57,616 nucleotides of DNA, taken from JAHZFN01 sp965149945 (GTDB lineage Bacteria > Bacillota > Dehalobacteriia > UBA4068 > UBA4997). Under the pieces are notes generated by a model, which worked only from the letters and a program-made list of their open reading frames with translations, searched no databases and was not told the origin of the DNA. The stretch spans positions 1 to 57,616 of the forward strand of contig CBCTTQ010000009.1 of assembly GCA_965149945.1 (NCBI GenBank), read 5' to 3'. Shown here piece by piece: positions 1 through 8,264 of this stretch (its first letter is position 1; each line of letters starts with the position of its first letter). Both the position numbers and the translations under genes were made by a program.

Positions 1-1461
1 GCCGTCTACTGCTTCAGGAGAAACATGCCCGATCGCGGCGCCGCGAGTTGCGCCGGAAAAGCGACCGTCGGTGATCAACGCCACCTCTTTATCCAACCCC
101 ATGCCGGCAATGGCGGATGTAGGTGAAAGCATTTCTCGCATACCGGGACCGCCCGCAGGTCCTTCGTAACGAATGACCACCACATCTCCGGCTTTGATAC
201 CACCGGCGTAGATGACTTTGATGGCTTCTTCTTCACTGTCGAATACACGAGCGGGACCTTTGTGCACCAACATTTCCCGAGCAACGGCGCTGCGTTTCAC
301 TACGGCACCGTTCGGCGCCATGGAGCCGAAGAGTACAGCCAATCCGCCGGTTTTGCTGTAAGGATCCTCGATGCTGCGAATCACCCCTTTGCCTTTCGGC
401 AGAATACCGGCGATGTTTTCAGCAATGGTTTTACCTGTTACGGTAATCAAATCCGTATGAAGATAACCGCCGCGGTTCAATTCTCCCATGACAGCGTAAA
501 TACCGCCGTCTCCTTGCAAGTCTTGCATATGATGGTGACCGGCCGGCGCCAAATGACAGAGATTGGGCGTTTTTTCGCTGATGTCATTGATCATCTGCAA
601 TTGAAAAGGAATCCCCGCTTCATGGGCAATAGCACACAAATGCAAAACAGAATTGGTAGAACAACCCAGCGCCATATCAACAGTCAGAGCGTTGGCAAAG
701 GCCTTTTCAGTGATGATATCGCGCGGCCGAATGTTTTTTTCTACCAAGGTCATCACCTGTTCGCCAGCGGTTTTCGCCAGACGAATTCGTGCCCCGTGTA
801 CAGCGGGAATGGTACCATTGCCCCGCAATCCCATCCCCAAAACTTCTGTCAGACAGTTCATGGAGTTTGCCGTAAACATCCCGGAGCAAGAGCCGCAACC
901 GGGACAGGCATTTTCTTCCACATAATGAAGTCCCTCGTCATCCAACGAGCCGTTTTTATAAGCGCCTACCGCTTCAAAAACCGAATTTAAATCCATCGGT
1001 TTTCCTTCATCAGAATAAAGAGAAAGCATCGGGCCACCGGAAACAAAAATCGCCGGCAAATTCAGCCGTACTGCCGCCATCAACATGGCGGGCACGATTT
1101 TATCACAGTTGGGAATGAATACCAACCCATCAAAGCCATGGGCTTTGGCCATACACTCAATGCTGTCAGCGATAATTTCACGAGAGGCCAGCGAATACTT
1201 CATTCCTTCATGCCCCATGGCAATGCCGTCACATACCCCAATGACATTGAATTCCATCGGCGTACCGCCTGCCGCCAAAACACCGTCTTTTGCGGCCTGC
1301 GCGATGGTACGAAGATGAACATGACCCGGAACCACTTCATTAAAAGAATTGACAATTCCGATAAAAGGCTTTTGAATTTGACTGTCCGTTAATCCCAGAG
1401 CCTTTAATAACGATCTTTGGGGCGCCTTTTCGGCGCCCTTTTTGATAATCTCACTTCTCAT
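1..1461 (-). CDS. ilvD: Dihydroxy-acid dehydratase (partial, C-terminus outside window)
   Basis: Dehydrates 2,3-dihydroxy-3-methylbutanoate and its C6 homologue to the 2-keto acids, the third common step of valine, isoleucine and leucine synthesis. The minus frame is open for 487 codons from an ATG at 1461 to the window edge; family members are about 555 residues, so roughly 65-70 C-terminal residues are missing. IlvD/Edd features are clear: IPNCDK near residue 122, the cysteine-rich ACPGCGSCSGMFTANSM segment, and GGLAVLFGS. The cysteines are expected to hold the Fe-S cluster. The start is supported by GAGGG upstream and by the typical N-terminus MRSEIIKKG. It is the last visible gene of the ilvB-N-C-D operon, 19 bases after ilvC. 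The truncation is caused only by the window. Confidence 0.97.
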   Translation of the reverse strand, partial: MRSEIIKKGAEKAPQRSLLKALGLTDSQIQKPFIGIVNSFNEVVPGHVHLRTIAQAAKDGVLAAGGTPMEFNVIGVCDGIAMGHEGMKYSLASREIIADSIECMAKAHGFDGLVFIPNCDKIVPAMLMAAVRLNLPAIFVSGGPMLSLYSDEGKPMDLNSVFEAVGAYKNGSLDDEGLHYVEENACPGCGSCSGMFTANSMNCLTEVLGMGLRGNGTIPAVHGARIRLAKTAGEQVMTLVEKNIRPRDIITEKAFANALTVDMALGCSTNSVLHLCAIAHEAGIPFQLQMINDISEKTPNLCHLAPAGHHHMQDLQGDGGIYAVMGELNRGGYLHTDLITVTGKTIAENIAGILPKGKGVIRSIEDPYSKTGGLAVLFGSMAPNGAVVKRSAVAREMLVHKGPARVFDSEEEAIKVIYAGGIKAGDVVVIRYEGPAGGPGMREMLSPTSAIAGMGLDKEVALITDGRFSGATRGAAIGHVSPEAVDG

Positions 1462-1480
1462 TTCGTATCCCTCGGTTCAA

Positions 1481-2491
1481 TTAATTGTTAATTAATTTAT
1501 CGTCATCTTCCCAGCTATAGAGTTTTCTCAACTTTTCGCCGACTTCTTCCGCAGGATGCGCGGCCTGCATTTTTCTCATCGCTCTGAAATGCGGGCATCC
1601 CGCCTGGTTTTCCAGCAACCAATTTTTAGCAAAGGTACCATCTTGAATGTCACGGAGAATTTCTTTCATGGCTTTCTTGGTCTCTTCGGTTACAATTTTC
1701 GAACCAGTGATATAATCACCGTATTCCGCCGTGTTGGAGATGGAGTATCTCATGCCGGCGAAACCGGATTGATAGATCAGGTCTACGATCAATTTCATTT
1801 CGTGGATACATTCAAAATAAGCGTTTTCAGGATCATAACCGGCCTCTACCAGTGTATCAAAACCGGCTTTCATCAAAGCGCTGACACCACCGCAAAGAAC
1901 AGCCTGTTCCCCAAAGAGGTCGGTTTCGGTTTCTGTTTTGAAAGTAGTTTCCAAAACACCGGCTCTGGCGCCGCCGATTCCCAGCGCATAAGCCAACGCA
2001 AGATCTTTGGCTTTGCCGGTAGCATCCTGCTCAACAGCAACCAGGCAAGGAACCCCTTTACCCACTTGATATTCGCTTCTTACAGTATGGCCGGGACCCT
2101 TGGGAGCGATCATCGTAACATCCACATCTGCCGGAGGCACAATCTGGCCGAAATGAATCGCAAAACCATGGGCAAACATCAGCATATTACCTGCTTCCAA
2201 ATTGGGTTTAATGGATTCTTCATACAGAGCAGCCTGTTTCTCATCATTGATGAGAATCATGATGATATCAGCTTTTTTCGCGGCTTCTGCGGCGGTATAT
2301 ACCTTAAAACCCTGATCTTCCGCTTTTTTCCAAGATTTACTGCCGACATATAATCCGACGATTACATCACAACCGGATTCTTTCAGGTTCAGAGCATGGG
2401 CATGACCTTGGCTACCGTAACCGATGATTGCGATAGTTTTTCCATCCAAGAGACTCAAGTTACAATCTTGTTCATAATACATTTTTGCCAT
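1481..2491 (-). CDS. ilvC: Ketol-acid reductoisomerase
   Basis: NADPH- and Mg-dependent isomeroreductase converting 2-acetolactate or 2-aceto-2-hydroxybutyrate to the dihydroxy acids. From the chosen ATG it has 336 residues, the usual length of the short class I enzyme. The Rossmann dinucleotide motif GYGSQGHAHA is at residues 24-33, and the KARI knotted C-terminal domain carries DLFGEQAVLCGG and ECIHEMKLIVDL with the metal-binding acidic residues. A longer reading frame runs 21 codons further upstream, but AAGGAG lies 9-14 bases before 2491 and homologues begin MAKMYYEQD, so the internal ATG is preferred. It lies between ilvN and ilvD in the ilv operon, 74 bases after ilvN. Confidence 0.97.
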   Translation of the reverse strand: MAKMYYEQDCNLSLLDGKTIAIIGYGSQGHAHALNLKESGCDVIVGLYVGSKSWKKAEDQGFKVYTAAEAAKKADIIMILINDEKQAALYEESIKPNLEAGNMLMFAHGFAIHFGQIVPPADVDVTMIAPKGPGHTVRSEYQVGKGVPCLVAVEQDATGKAKDLALAYALGIGGARAGVLETTFKTETETDLFGEQAVLCGGVSALMKAGFDTLVEAGYDPENAYFECIHEMKLIVDLIYQSGFAGMRYSISNTAEYGDYITGSKIVTEETKKAMKEILRDIQDGTFAKNWLLENQAGCPHFRAMRKMQAAHPAEEVGEKLRKLYSWEDDDKLINN

Positions 2492-2565
2492 TTTTAAAAT
2501 CTCCTTTGCTATTTTTTGTTTATATATCAATGGGAATTTGAATTCAAAATCCAAAAAGTATGAAA

Positions 2566-3072
2566 TTATTCTTCTTCATGTACTTTCAACAAAGTCATTC
2601 CTTTGTTAATAGCCAGCACACCCGTGCGACAAATTTCCAAAATGCCATAAGGCTTCATCATTTCAATGAAGGTATCGATTTTATTGGTGCTGCCAGTCAT
2701 CTGAATACAAAGAGTACCCGGAGAATAATCAATGATTCGATACCGGAAAATCGTCACCGCGTCCATGACATCTCGACGATTTTCCGCGGTAGTGGCAACT
2801 TTCATAATTGCCAATTCTCGACAGATACTGTCTTCCGGCAGCATCTCCCGCACTTCATACACATCGTGGAGCTTGTCCAACTGTTTGATCACCTGATCCC
2901 GTACATGATCATCTCCATAAAGGGTAATGGTAATACGGTTTACTTTCGGATCTTCTGTCAAACCGGCGGCGATAGTTTCAATATTAAAACAGCGGCGGGC
3001 AAACATACCGGAAATTCTCGTCAGCACACTGGATTGATGAGAAACCAACATGGCAACGGTAATTTTTCTCAT
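2566..3072 (-). CDS. ilvN: Acetolactate synthase, regulatory (small) subunit
   Basis: Regulatory partner of IlvB that binds valine and confers feedback inhibition. It has 168 residues: an N-terminal ACT domain (about 1-75, beginning MRKITVAMLVSHQSSVLTRI) and the C-terminal ALS_ss_C domain with the RELAIMKV and TGSTNKIDTFIEMMKPYGI segments. The start at 3072 has GGAGG nine bases upstream; that ribosome-binding site lies inside the last codons of ilvB. The start codon directly abuts the ilvB stop region, so translational coupling and subunit stoichiometry control are likely. A ten-codon extension of the open frame upstream lacks support. Confidence 0.95.
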   Translation of the reverse strand: MRKITVAMLVSHQSSVLTRISGMFARRCFNIETIAAGLTEDPKVNRITITLYGDDHVRDQVIKQLDKLHDVYEVREMLPEDSICRELAIMKVATTAENRRDVMDAVTIFRYRIIDYSPGTLCIQMTGSTNKIDTFIEMMKPYGILEICRTGVLAINKGMTLLKVHEEE

Positions 3073-3073
3073 T

Positions 3074-4753
3074 TTATTTAACCTCCACTTCTGTAATAAC
3101 ATCGTTCATCGTTCCACCCGGCGGAATCATAGGCAATACCATTTCGTCCATGTCGATCACACAGTCAATGATAAAAGGTCCGTCATAATGGAACGCAGCC
3201 TCCAGCGCGTCACGCAATTCTTGATGATTATAGGCTCTGGCGCCCTTGCCGCCGAAAGCCTCCGCCAACTTCACAAAATCGGTTTTACGATGCAGTGTAG
3301 TCTGAGAATAATGTTTATGATAGAACAAAGTCTGCCACTGCCGCACCATCCCCAGTACACCGTTGTTCATAATGATGATCACTAACGGCAATTGATTGGA
3401 AACCGCTGTCGCCATTTCATTCAAATTCATGCCGAAGCTGCCGTCACCGGTAATCAGAACAGTGCGCCGTCCGGCTTCCGCAATACAAGAACCGATAGCG
3501 GCACCCATACCGTATCCCATGGTACCCAAGCCGCCGCTGGTCAAAAAAGTATACGGTTTTTCAAACTGATAGCGCTGTGCCGTCCACATTTGATGCTGGC
3601 CCACATCGGTAGTAATGGTGGTATCTTCATCGGTAAAATTACACAACTCATCAATGATTTCATAAGGGGTCAGTCCTAAACCGGTCTGCACCATACATTC
3701 TTTTTCCCGTTCTCTGTATTTGTTGATATGCTGCCACCATCTGGGATTTTTTTTCGGCTGAACCCGTTTCAGAATTTCTGTTAAAACTTCTTTGACATCA
3801 CCTTTGATACTGATACCGGAATCAATATTTTTGTTCAATTCCGCGGGATCGATATCAATATGAATGATGTTGGCGTCTTTCATATACTCAGAGGTTTTGC
3901 CGGTGGCGCGGTCGCTGAAACGAACCCCCAGCGCAATGATCAAATCCGCGTCGTTTTTACTTTTGGTGGAAGCGTAGCGTCCGTGCATTCCCACCATGCC
4001 CAAAGCGTGAGGATGGGAATAAGGGATAGCAGTCAAGCCCATCATGCTGCAGCCTACCGGCGCATCGATCAATTCCGAAAGAGCTTTCACCTCTTCACAA
4101 GCTTCCGAAGAAAGCACCCCGCCGCCGCAGTAAATATAAGGGCGGTCGGAAACTTCAATTAAATGCGCAATTTTTTGATAAGTTTCTTCACTGACCGGAT
4201 AATGTTTGGTATGGAACTGTTTGGTTGGTTTTTGATATTCGATTTCCGCAATTTGTACATCTTTAGGAATATCAATCAAAACCGGCCCCGGACGACCGGA
4301 ACTGGCCAGGAAAAAGGCTTCTCGAATGGTATCCGCCAAATCATTGACATCTTTTACTATATAATTATGTTTTGATACAGGCATGGTAATGCCGGCGATA
4401 TCGACTTCCTGGAAGCTGTCCTTACCTAAGAGATTGCAAGGAACATTACCGGTGATAGCTACCATCGGCACAGAGTCCAGATTAGCCGTCGCAATGCCGG
4501 TCACAATATTGGTGGCGCCGGGACCGCTGGTCGCGATGACGACACCGACTTTCCCCGTTTTGCGAGCATAGCCGTCAGCCGCGTGAGAAGCGCCTTGTTC
4601 GTGAGCAGTGATCACATGTTTGATTCGATCGGAATATTTATAAAGCGAATCATAAATATTCAAAACCTGACCGCCGGGGTAACCGAAGACTACCTCTGTC
4701 CCCTGCTCAATCAACAGCTCTACGATAAGATCAGAGCCTGTCATTTTACACAT
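3074..4753 (-). CDS. ilvB: Acetolactate synthase, catalytic (large) subunit
   Basis: Thiamine-diphosphate enzyme condensing two pyruvates, or pyruvate with 2-oxobutyrate, in the first step of branched-chain amino-acid synthesis. It is 559 residues, normal for the family. The catalytic Glu52 lies in HEQGASHAADGYA, the FAD/ADP-type central domain covers about 195-335, and the ThDP/Mg motif runs from GDG (436-438) to NN (463-464). The presence of a dedicated IlvN and the ilvC/ilvD neighbours indicate the anabolic enzyme rather than catabolic AlsS. First structural gene of the operon; its ATG is 40 bases after the poly-U end of the attenuator-like hairpin, with AAAGGA as ribosome-binding site. 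Expression is therefore probably set by that leader. Confidence 0.97.
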   Translation of the reverse strand: MCKMTGSDLIVELLIEQGTEVVFGYPGGQVLNIYDSLYKYSDRIKHVITAHEQGASHAADGYARKTGKVGVVIATSGPGATNIVTGIATANLDSVPMVAITGNVPCNLLGKDSFQEVDIAGITMPVSKHNYIVKDVNDLADTIREAFFLASSGRPGPVLIDIPKDVQIAEIEYQKPTKQFHTKHYPVSEETYQKIAHLIEVSDRPYIYCGGGVLSSEACEEVKALSELIDAPVGCSMMGLTAIPYSHPHALGMVGMHGRYASTKSKNDADLIIALGVRFSDRATGKTSEYMKDANIIHIDIDPAELNKNIDSGISIKGDVKEVLTEILKRVQPKKNPRWWQHINKYREREKECMVQTGLGLTPYEIIDELCNFTDEDTTITTDVGQHQMWTAQRYQFEKPYTFLTSGGLGTMGYGMGAAIGSCIAEAGRRTVLITGDGSFGMNLNEMATAVSNQLPLVIIIMNNGVLGMVRQWQTLFYHKHYSQTTLHRKTDFVKLAEAFGGKGARAYNHQELRDALEAAFHYDGPFIIDCVIDMDEMVLPMIPPGGTMNDVITEVEVK

Positions 4754-4793
4754 AGGTTTATCGTCCTTTCCTCAGTTGTTGTTGCCGCAGATG

Positions 4794-4824
4794 AAAAAAA
4801 ACGCCGTAGTTGTGAAACCACGGC
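4794..4824 (-). terminator. Intrinsic terminator in ilv leader (putative attenuator)
   Basis: In the minus-strand RNA a 9-bp arm pair (4803-4811 with 4816-4824, one A-C mismatch, loop of four) is followed directly by eight U. It lies after the 38-codon leader ORF and 40 bases before ilvB. A terminator in this position makes sense only if it is conditional, as in classical attenuation. I found no long competing antiterminator. The best pairing is five bases (GUGAA at leader codons 24-25 with UUCAC in the 5' arm and loop). Confidence 0.85.
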
Positions 4825-4864
4825 ATAAAAAGGAATCTGAACAGCTGGAAGAAAATCTCAGTCT

Positions 4865-4981
4865 CTATTTTACACGCGTCATGGCATCACAAAAAGCATT
4901 ATTCGTATTCACGACCAGAGCCAAAATACTAATAATGCTAATCAGTGTAATGACGATCATGTTAGCATCCATCATAGACAT
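4865..4981 (-). CDS. Putative ilv leader peptide (38 aa, Ile/Val/Leu-rich)
   Basis: Short ORF with a good ribosome-binding site (GGAG, eight bases before the ATG), starting about 25 bases after the predicted transcription start. The peptide has 38 residues; 12 of residues 9-24 are Ile, Val or Leu (core IVITLISIISILALVV). This is the arrangement of enterobacterial IlvL/IlvB leader peptides: promoter, short ORF with runs of regulatory codons, terminator hairpin, biosynthetic genes. Slow translation when charged tRNA-Ile/Val/Leu is scarce would be expected to prevent termination. Alternatively it could be a genuine one-helix membrane peptide, since the same core is hydrophobic; context favours the leader role. 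Not recognised as a named gene. Confidence 0.65.
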   Translation of the reverse strand: MSMMDANMIVITLISIISILALVVNTNNAFCDAMTRVK

Positions 4982-5013
4982 GACGATTTTCTCCTTCCCT
5001 CATATGTACTTTT

Positions 5014-5042
5014 ATTATGGCACAAAACCGTCCATAAGTCAA
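5014..5042 (-). promoter_or_regulatory. Sigma-A promoter of the ilv operon
   Basis: Minus-strand TTGACT (5037-5042), a 17-base spacer, then CATAAT (5014-5019). The predicted start near 5007 gives a leader of about 250 bases containing the small ORF and the terminator. Confidence 0.8.
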
Positions 5043-5856
5043 TATTGTCTTTTTCTCTTCTTTTTTTCCCGGAAACATAAAAAAGAACAAGAATCAATAA
5101 AATCCCTGTTAAACAAAGCGCGTAAAAACAGAGAAACCTATCTATGAGAATTTCTCATGGATACTTGATTTTTCTGCGTATCATTTTTTCGAAGTTTGCC
5201 GTGAAGCAAGTTCCGGAATTGTCTTGAATACAGAGAAAGTACCGGCGACAGTGGCAGATTATTGCTATCTTAAAAACAAGCCATTGTCGGCGGGATCAAA
5301 ATCTTACGATTGATCCGTTTGGCAGTTGGGGGGTTTACGGTCTCTTCTTAACCCATTTCTCTGAGGAATTTTTAACAATCGCCGTCATCCTGTCATTCAT
5401 CGAAATGAAATCCATTCCGACCCAAAACCAAAAAATGGAAGAATAACCGCTTTTTCGTAATTACTGTCTTGAAATAAAACCTGCCGATCAACCACGACTG
5501 CTCGCTCTGTGACGGAAAGAACAAAGACAACGCTCCAAACAGCGAAAGGAGTCGGTTGTGACGCAAGCGAAAAATCAACGGAAAAGACAACCGTTACCAG
5601 AATTTCTGCTGTTTTTTCATAAAGATCCCTTTAACGCTGCAAGCAATTTTAATTTCTTATACGAAACAGAATTTTTTATTTTTACCAAAATGATAAAAGA
5701 CTGTTTTAGTTTTGCGGAAATTGGATTTCCCATGGATTATCCGAAGCAATGGGAATTTCTACACAACGGAATTATTTCCGCCTGAAAGTATAGAAAGTTC
5801 CCATCCCATAAGCTCCGAAAAATTTTCGCAGATGTTTTCCGTACAGGATTCATTTT
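5043..5856. other. Intergenic stretch without a convincing gene
   Basis: About 800 bases between the ilv promoter and the end of mutS2. No frame gives a recognisable protein. The best small frame is plus-strand 5558-5785 (75 codons, GTG start with AAAGGAG six bases upstream), but its product is phenylalanine-rich with no family resemblance. An uninterrupted plus frame around 5290-5444 reads like a decayed coding remnant but cannot be assigned. There is no RNA gene, and no strong terminator is visible for mutS2. Confidence 0.5.
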
Positions 5857-8259
5857 TTATTTTAATTCCACAACAGTGACGCCGATGCCTCCTTCATGAT
5901 AATCTCCGGGACGAATTTTATTCACCAGACGATGCTTTTGCAAATAAGGTTTCAATCCCGCCCGTAAAGCGCCGGTACCTTTACCGTGAATAACCCGCAC
6001 CTGCTTCACATTGGTCAAAAAAGCATCATCCAAATATTTATCCAATGCTTCAATGGCTTCATCCAAAGTCATCCCCCGTAAATCCACTTCCGGAGAAATT
6101 GCTTTCGCTTTTTCGGTACGCACTCGATTGGTGGCATAGGTGCGCTCTTTATCATCTCGTGTTTTATCAATGCGCAAATCTTTGATATTCACATTGAGTT
6201 TCATAATGCCCACCTGCACTTGTAATTCTCCCTTTTCATTAGGCAATGTCAAAATAGCGCCTCGCTGATGGTATTTGGGAATTTCTACCCGCTGCCCCAA
6301 CTGAACTTTGCTGGGAGCGGTGCCGAGATATTGTTCTTCCGGAATTTGTTCGTGATGCCGTTCTTGCAAATGTTTCAGTTTTTGTCTGGTTTTCTGTACG
6401 TCTTTGCCCAGAGAACCGGATTGTTTCAGCTGTTCTTTCATGGATTGATAGAGGGTTTCGCTTTCCGCGCGAACCTCCTTGATAATTTCCAATGCTTCTT
6501 CATGGGCTTTGCGCATAACGGACACTTCTTTGTTGTGGAGTTCCATTTCTTTCATGCGCAACCGCTCTTCCCGCGCCTTGACTTCCGCCAATTGCGCTTC
6601 TGCTTCTCGGCGGTTGGCTTCGGCCTTGACATTATTTTCTTCCAAATTAGCAATCAGATCCGCCACTTGTTGTTCATCCGCCGACAAAAAAGAATTGGCG
6701 CGGTTAATGATGGAATGATCCAATCCGAGCTTTTTGGAAATCTCAAAGGCGTTGCTTTTACCGGGAATACCCATTTGTAACCGATAAGTGGGGCGCAGAG
6801 TTTCCACATCAAATTCTACACTGGCATTGATGAACCCGTTTTTATTATAGGCAAAGCTCTTTAATTCGCTGTAGTGGGTAGTAGCACAAACTTTACTCCC
6901 TACTCGATACAAATGTTCCAAAATGGACATGGCTAATGCCGCTCCTTCCGTAGGGTCAGTACCGGAGCCCAATTCATCCAGCAAAATCAGAGAGCGAAAA
7001 TCCGCATGATTCAAAATGTAAACAATATTGGTCATGTGAGCAGAAAAAGTACTTAAGCTTTGCTCAATGCTTTGTTCATCGCCGATATCGGCAAAAACCT
7101 GATCAAAAAAGGCCAGTTCCGATCCTTCTTCTGCCGGAATATGCAACCCGGAAAGCCCCATCAAAGTCAACAATCCAATGGTTTTCAAAGTGACTGTTTT
7201 CCCACCGGTGTTGGGACCTGTGATCACCATCACCTTCAACTGGCTGTCCAGATGCACATCAATAGGCACAACTCCCGCGCCGATCAAAGGGTGACGCGCC
7301 TTTTTTAATCGAATAGCGCCTTGATCATTGATTTTCGGCGCGGTCCCGCGCATTTTTTCGCCGAGACGGGCACGGGCAAAAACAAAATCCAGTTTTGCTA
7401 ACGCATATAAGGTAGCCTCTATTTCCGCTTTAAATCCGGCGACTACATTGGTCAAGGCTCTTAAAATAGCAGTAATTTCATCTTGTTCCTCAATTTTCAG
7501 CTTTTGTAGTTCATTATTGGCTTCCATGACTGCCATCGGCTCCACAAACAAAGTAGCGCCGCTGGAACTCATATCATGAACTACCCCGGACACGCTGGCG
7601 CGATATTCTTGTTTGACCGGCACTACAAACCGTCCGTCCCGAATAGTTACAATAGGATCCTGCAGGAATTTTGCTGTATTGGGATTTTTGATAAAATTGT
7701 CCAATCGTTCTTTTATACGATTTTGATGTATGTGCATTTTGCGACGAATGTTATATAAGCGTTCGCTGGCCGTATCGGCAACGGTCATTTCAGGCGTCGC
7801 GACTCGTTCCACCGCAGATTCCACTGTTCGGAACAAATTGATGTTGCGAATATACGCCTGCAAAGCGGCAAAACTCCCCTTCGTCTGAGAAAAAAACTCT
7901 TTGTTATGACGGGCGGCACGGCAAGTGTCAGCAATATCTACCAACTCCCGCAAATTCAAAACACCGCCCAGTTCCGCTCGCTTTAATGGTTCTCGAATAT
8001 CCACTACATGCCCCAAGGAATAAGTGGGATATAAGCGGAGAATGTCCGCTGCTTCACCTGTCTCCGTCAGTTTTTCTCGTACCTTTTCCATGGTCGGCTG
8101 CGGTCTCAGGGCAAAGGCCAATTCCTTAGACATGGAAAAACCACATTCCTCTGCCAAACGCACCATAATCTTTTCAAATTCCAGCTTATGCCAAAACTTA
8201 TCAATTTCGACGAGGTCATCTCCCAATTCGACACCGATCCATCGTTCTTCGTTCATCAT
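5857..8259 (-). CDS. mutS2: Endonuclease MutS2
   Basis: MutS-family ATPase with a C-terminal Smr nuclease domain. MutS2 proteins act on branched DNA to suppress recombination, and in Bacillus the homologue also splits collided ribosomes. About 800 residues, the family norm. Order: MutS core helices, Walker A GPNTGGKT at 348-355, Walker B with DELGSGTDPTEGAALA near 425, a long charged coiled coil (about 515-630), then the Smr domain with VDLRGMTLDEA and HGKGTG in the last 75 residues. The N-terminal mismatch-recognition domain of MutS1 is absent, as expected. Two ATGs are adjacent (8259, 8256); AGGTGA spacing fits the second slightly better. Last gene of the pheS-pheT-zapA-U32-mutS2 run. Confidence 0.95.
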   Translation of the reverse strand: MMNEERWIGVELGDDLVEIDKFWHKLEFEKIMVRLAEECGFSMSKELAFALRPQPTMEKVREKLTETGEAADILRLYPTYSLGHVVDIREPLKRAELGGVLNLRELVDIADTCRAARHNKEFFSQTKGSFAALQAYIRNINLFRTVESAVERVATPEMTVADTASERLYNIRRKMHIHQNRIKERLDNFIKNPNTAKFLQDPIVTIRDGRFVVPVKQEYRASVSGVVHDMSSSGATLFVEPMAVMEANNELQKLKIEEQDEITAILRALTNVVAGFKAEIEATLYALAKLDFVFARARLGEKMRGTAPKINDQGAIRLKKARHPLIGAGVVPIDVHLDSQLKVMVITGPNTGGKTVTLKTIGLLTLMGLSGLHIPAEEGSELAFFDQVFADIGDEQSIEQSLSTFSAHMTNIVYILNHADFRSLILLDELGSGTDPTEGAALAMSILEHLYRVGSKVCATTHYSELKSFAYNKNGFINASVEFDVETLRPTYRLQMGIPGKSNAFEISKKLGLDHSIINRANSFLSADEQQVADLIANLEENNVKAEANRREAEAQLAEVKAREERLRMKEMELHNKEVSVMRKAHEEALEIIKEVRAESETLYQSMKEQLKQSGSLGKDVQKTRQKLKHLQERHHEQIPEEQYLGTAPSKVQLGQRVEIPKYHQRGAILTLPNEKGELQVQVGIMKLNVNIKDLRIDKTRDDKERTYATNRVRTEKAKAISPEVDLRGMTLDEAIEALDKYLDDAFLTNVKQVRVIHGKGTGALRAGLKPYLQKHRLVNKIRPGDYHEGGIGVTVVELK

Positions 8260-8264
8260 TTCAC

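Noticed and set aside
262..990. Long plus-strand open frame opposite ilvD
   Set aside because: Mirror of a clearly coding minus strand; no ribosome-binding site and no family resemblance. The same holds for the other long frames opposite ilvC, ilvB, mutS2, pheT, ffh, smc and recG.
1421..1438. GC-rich hairpin (GGCGCC arms) at the ilvC-ilvD side
   Set aside because: Lies inside the first codons of ilvD and encodes the conserved GAEKAPQ segment; no U-run.
5558..5785. 75-codon plus-strand frame with GTG start and AAAGGAG
   Set aside because: Phenylalanine-rich product without any recognisable pattern; no promoter or terminator. Kept only as a note in the intergenic entry.
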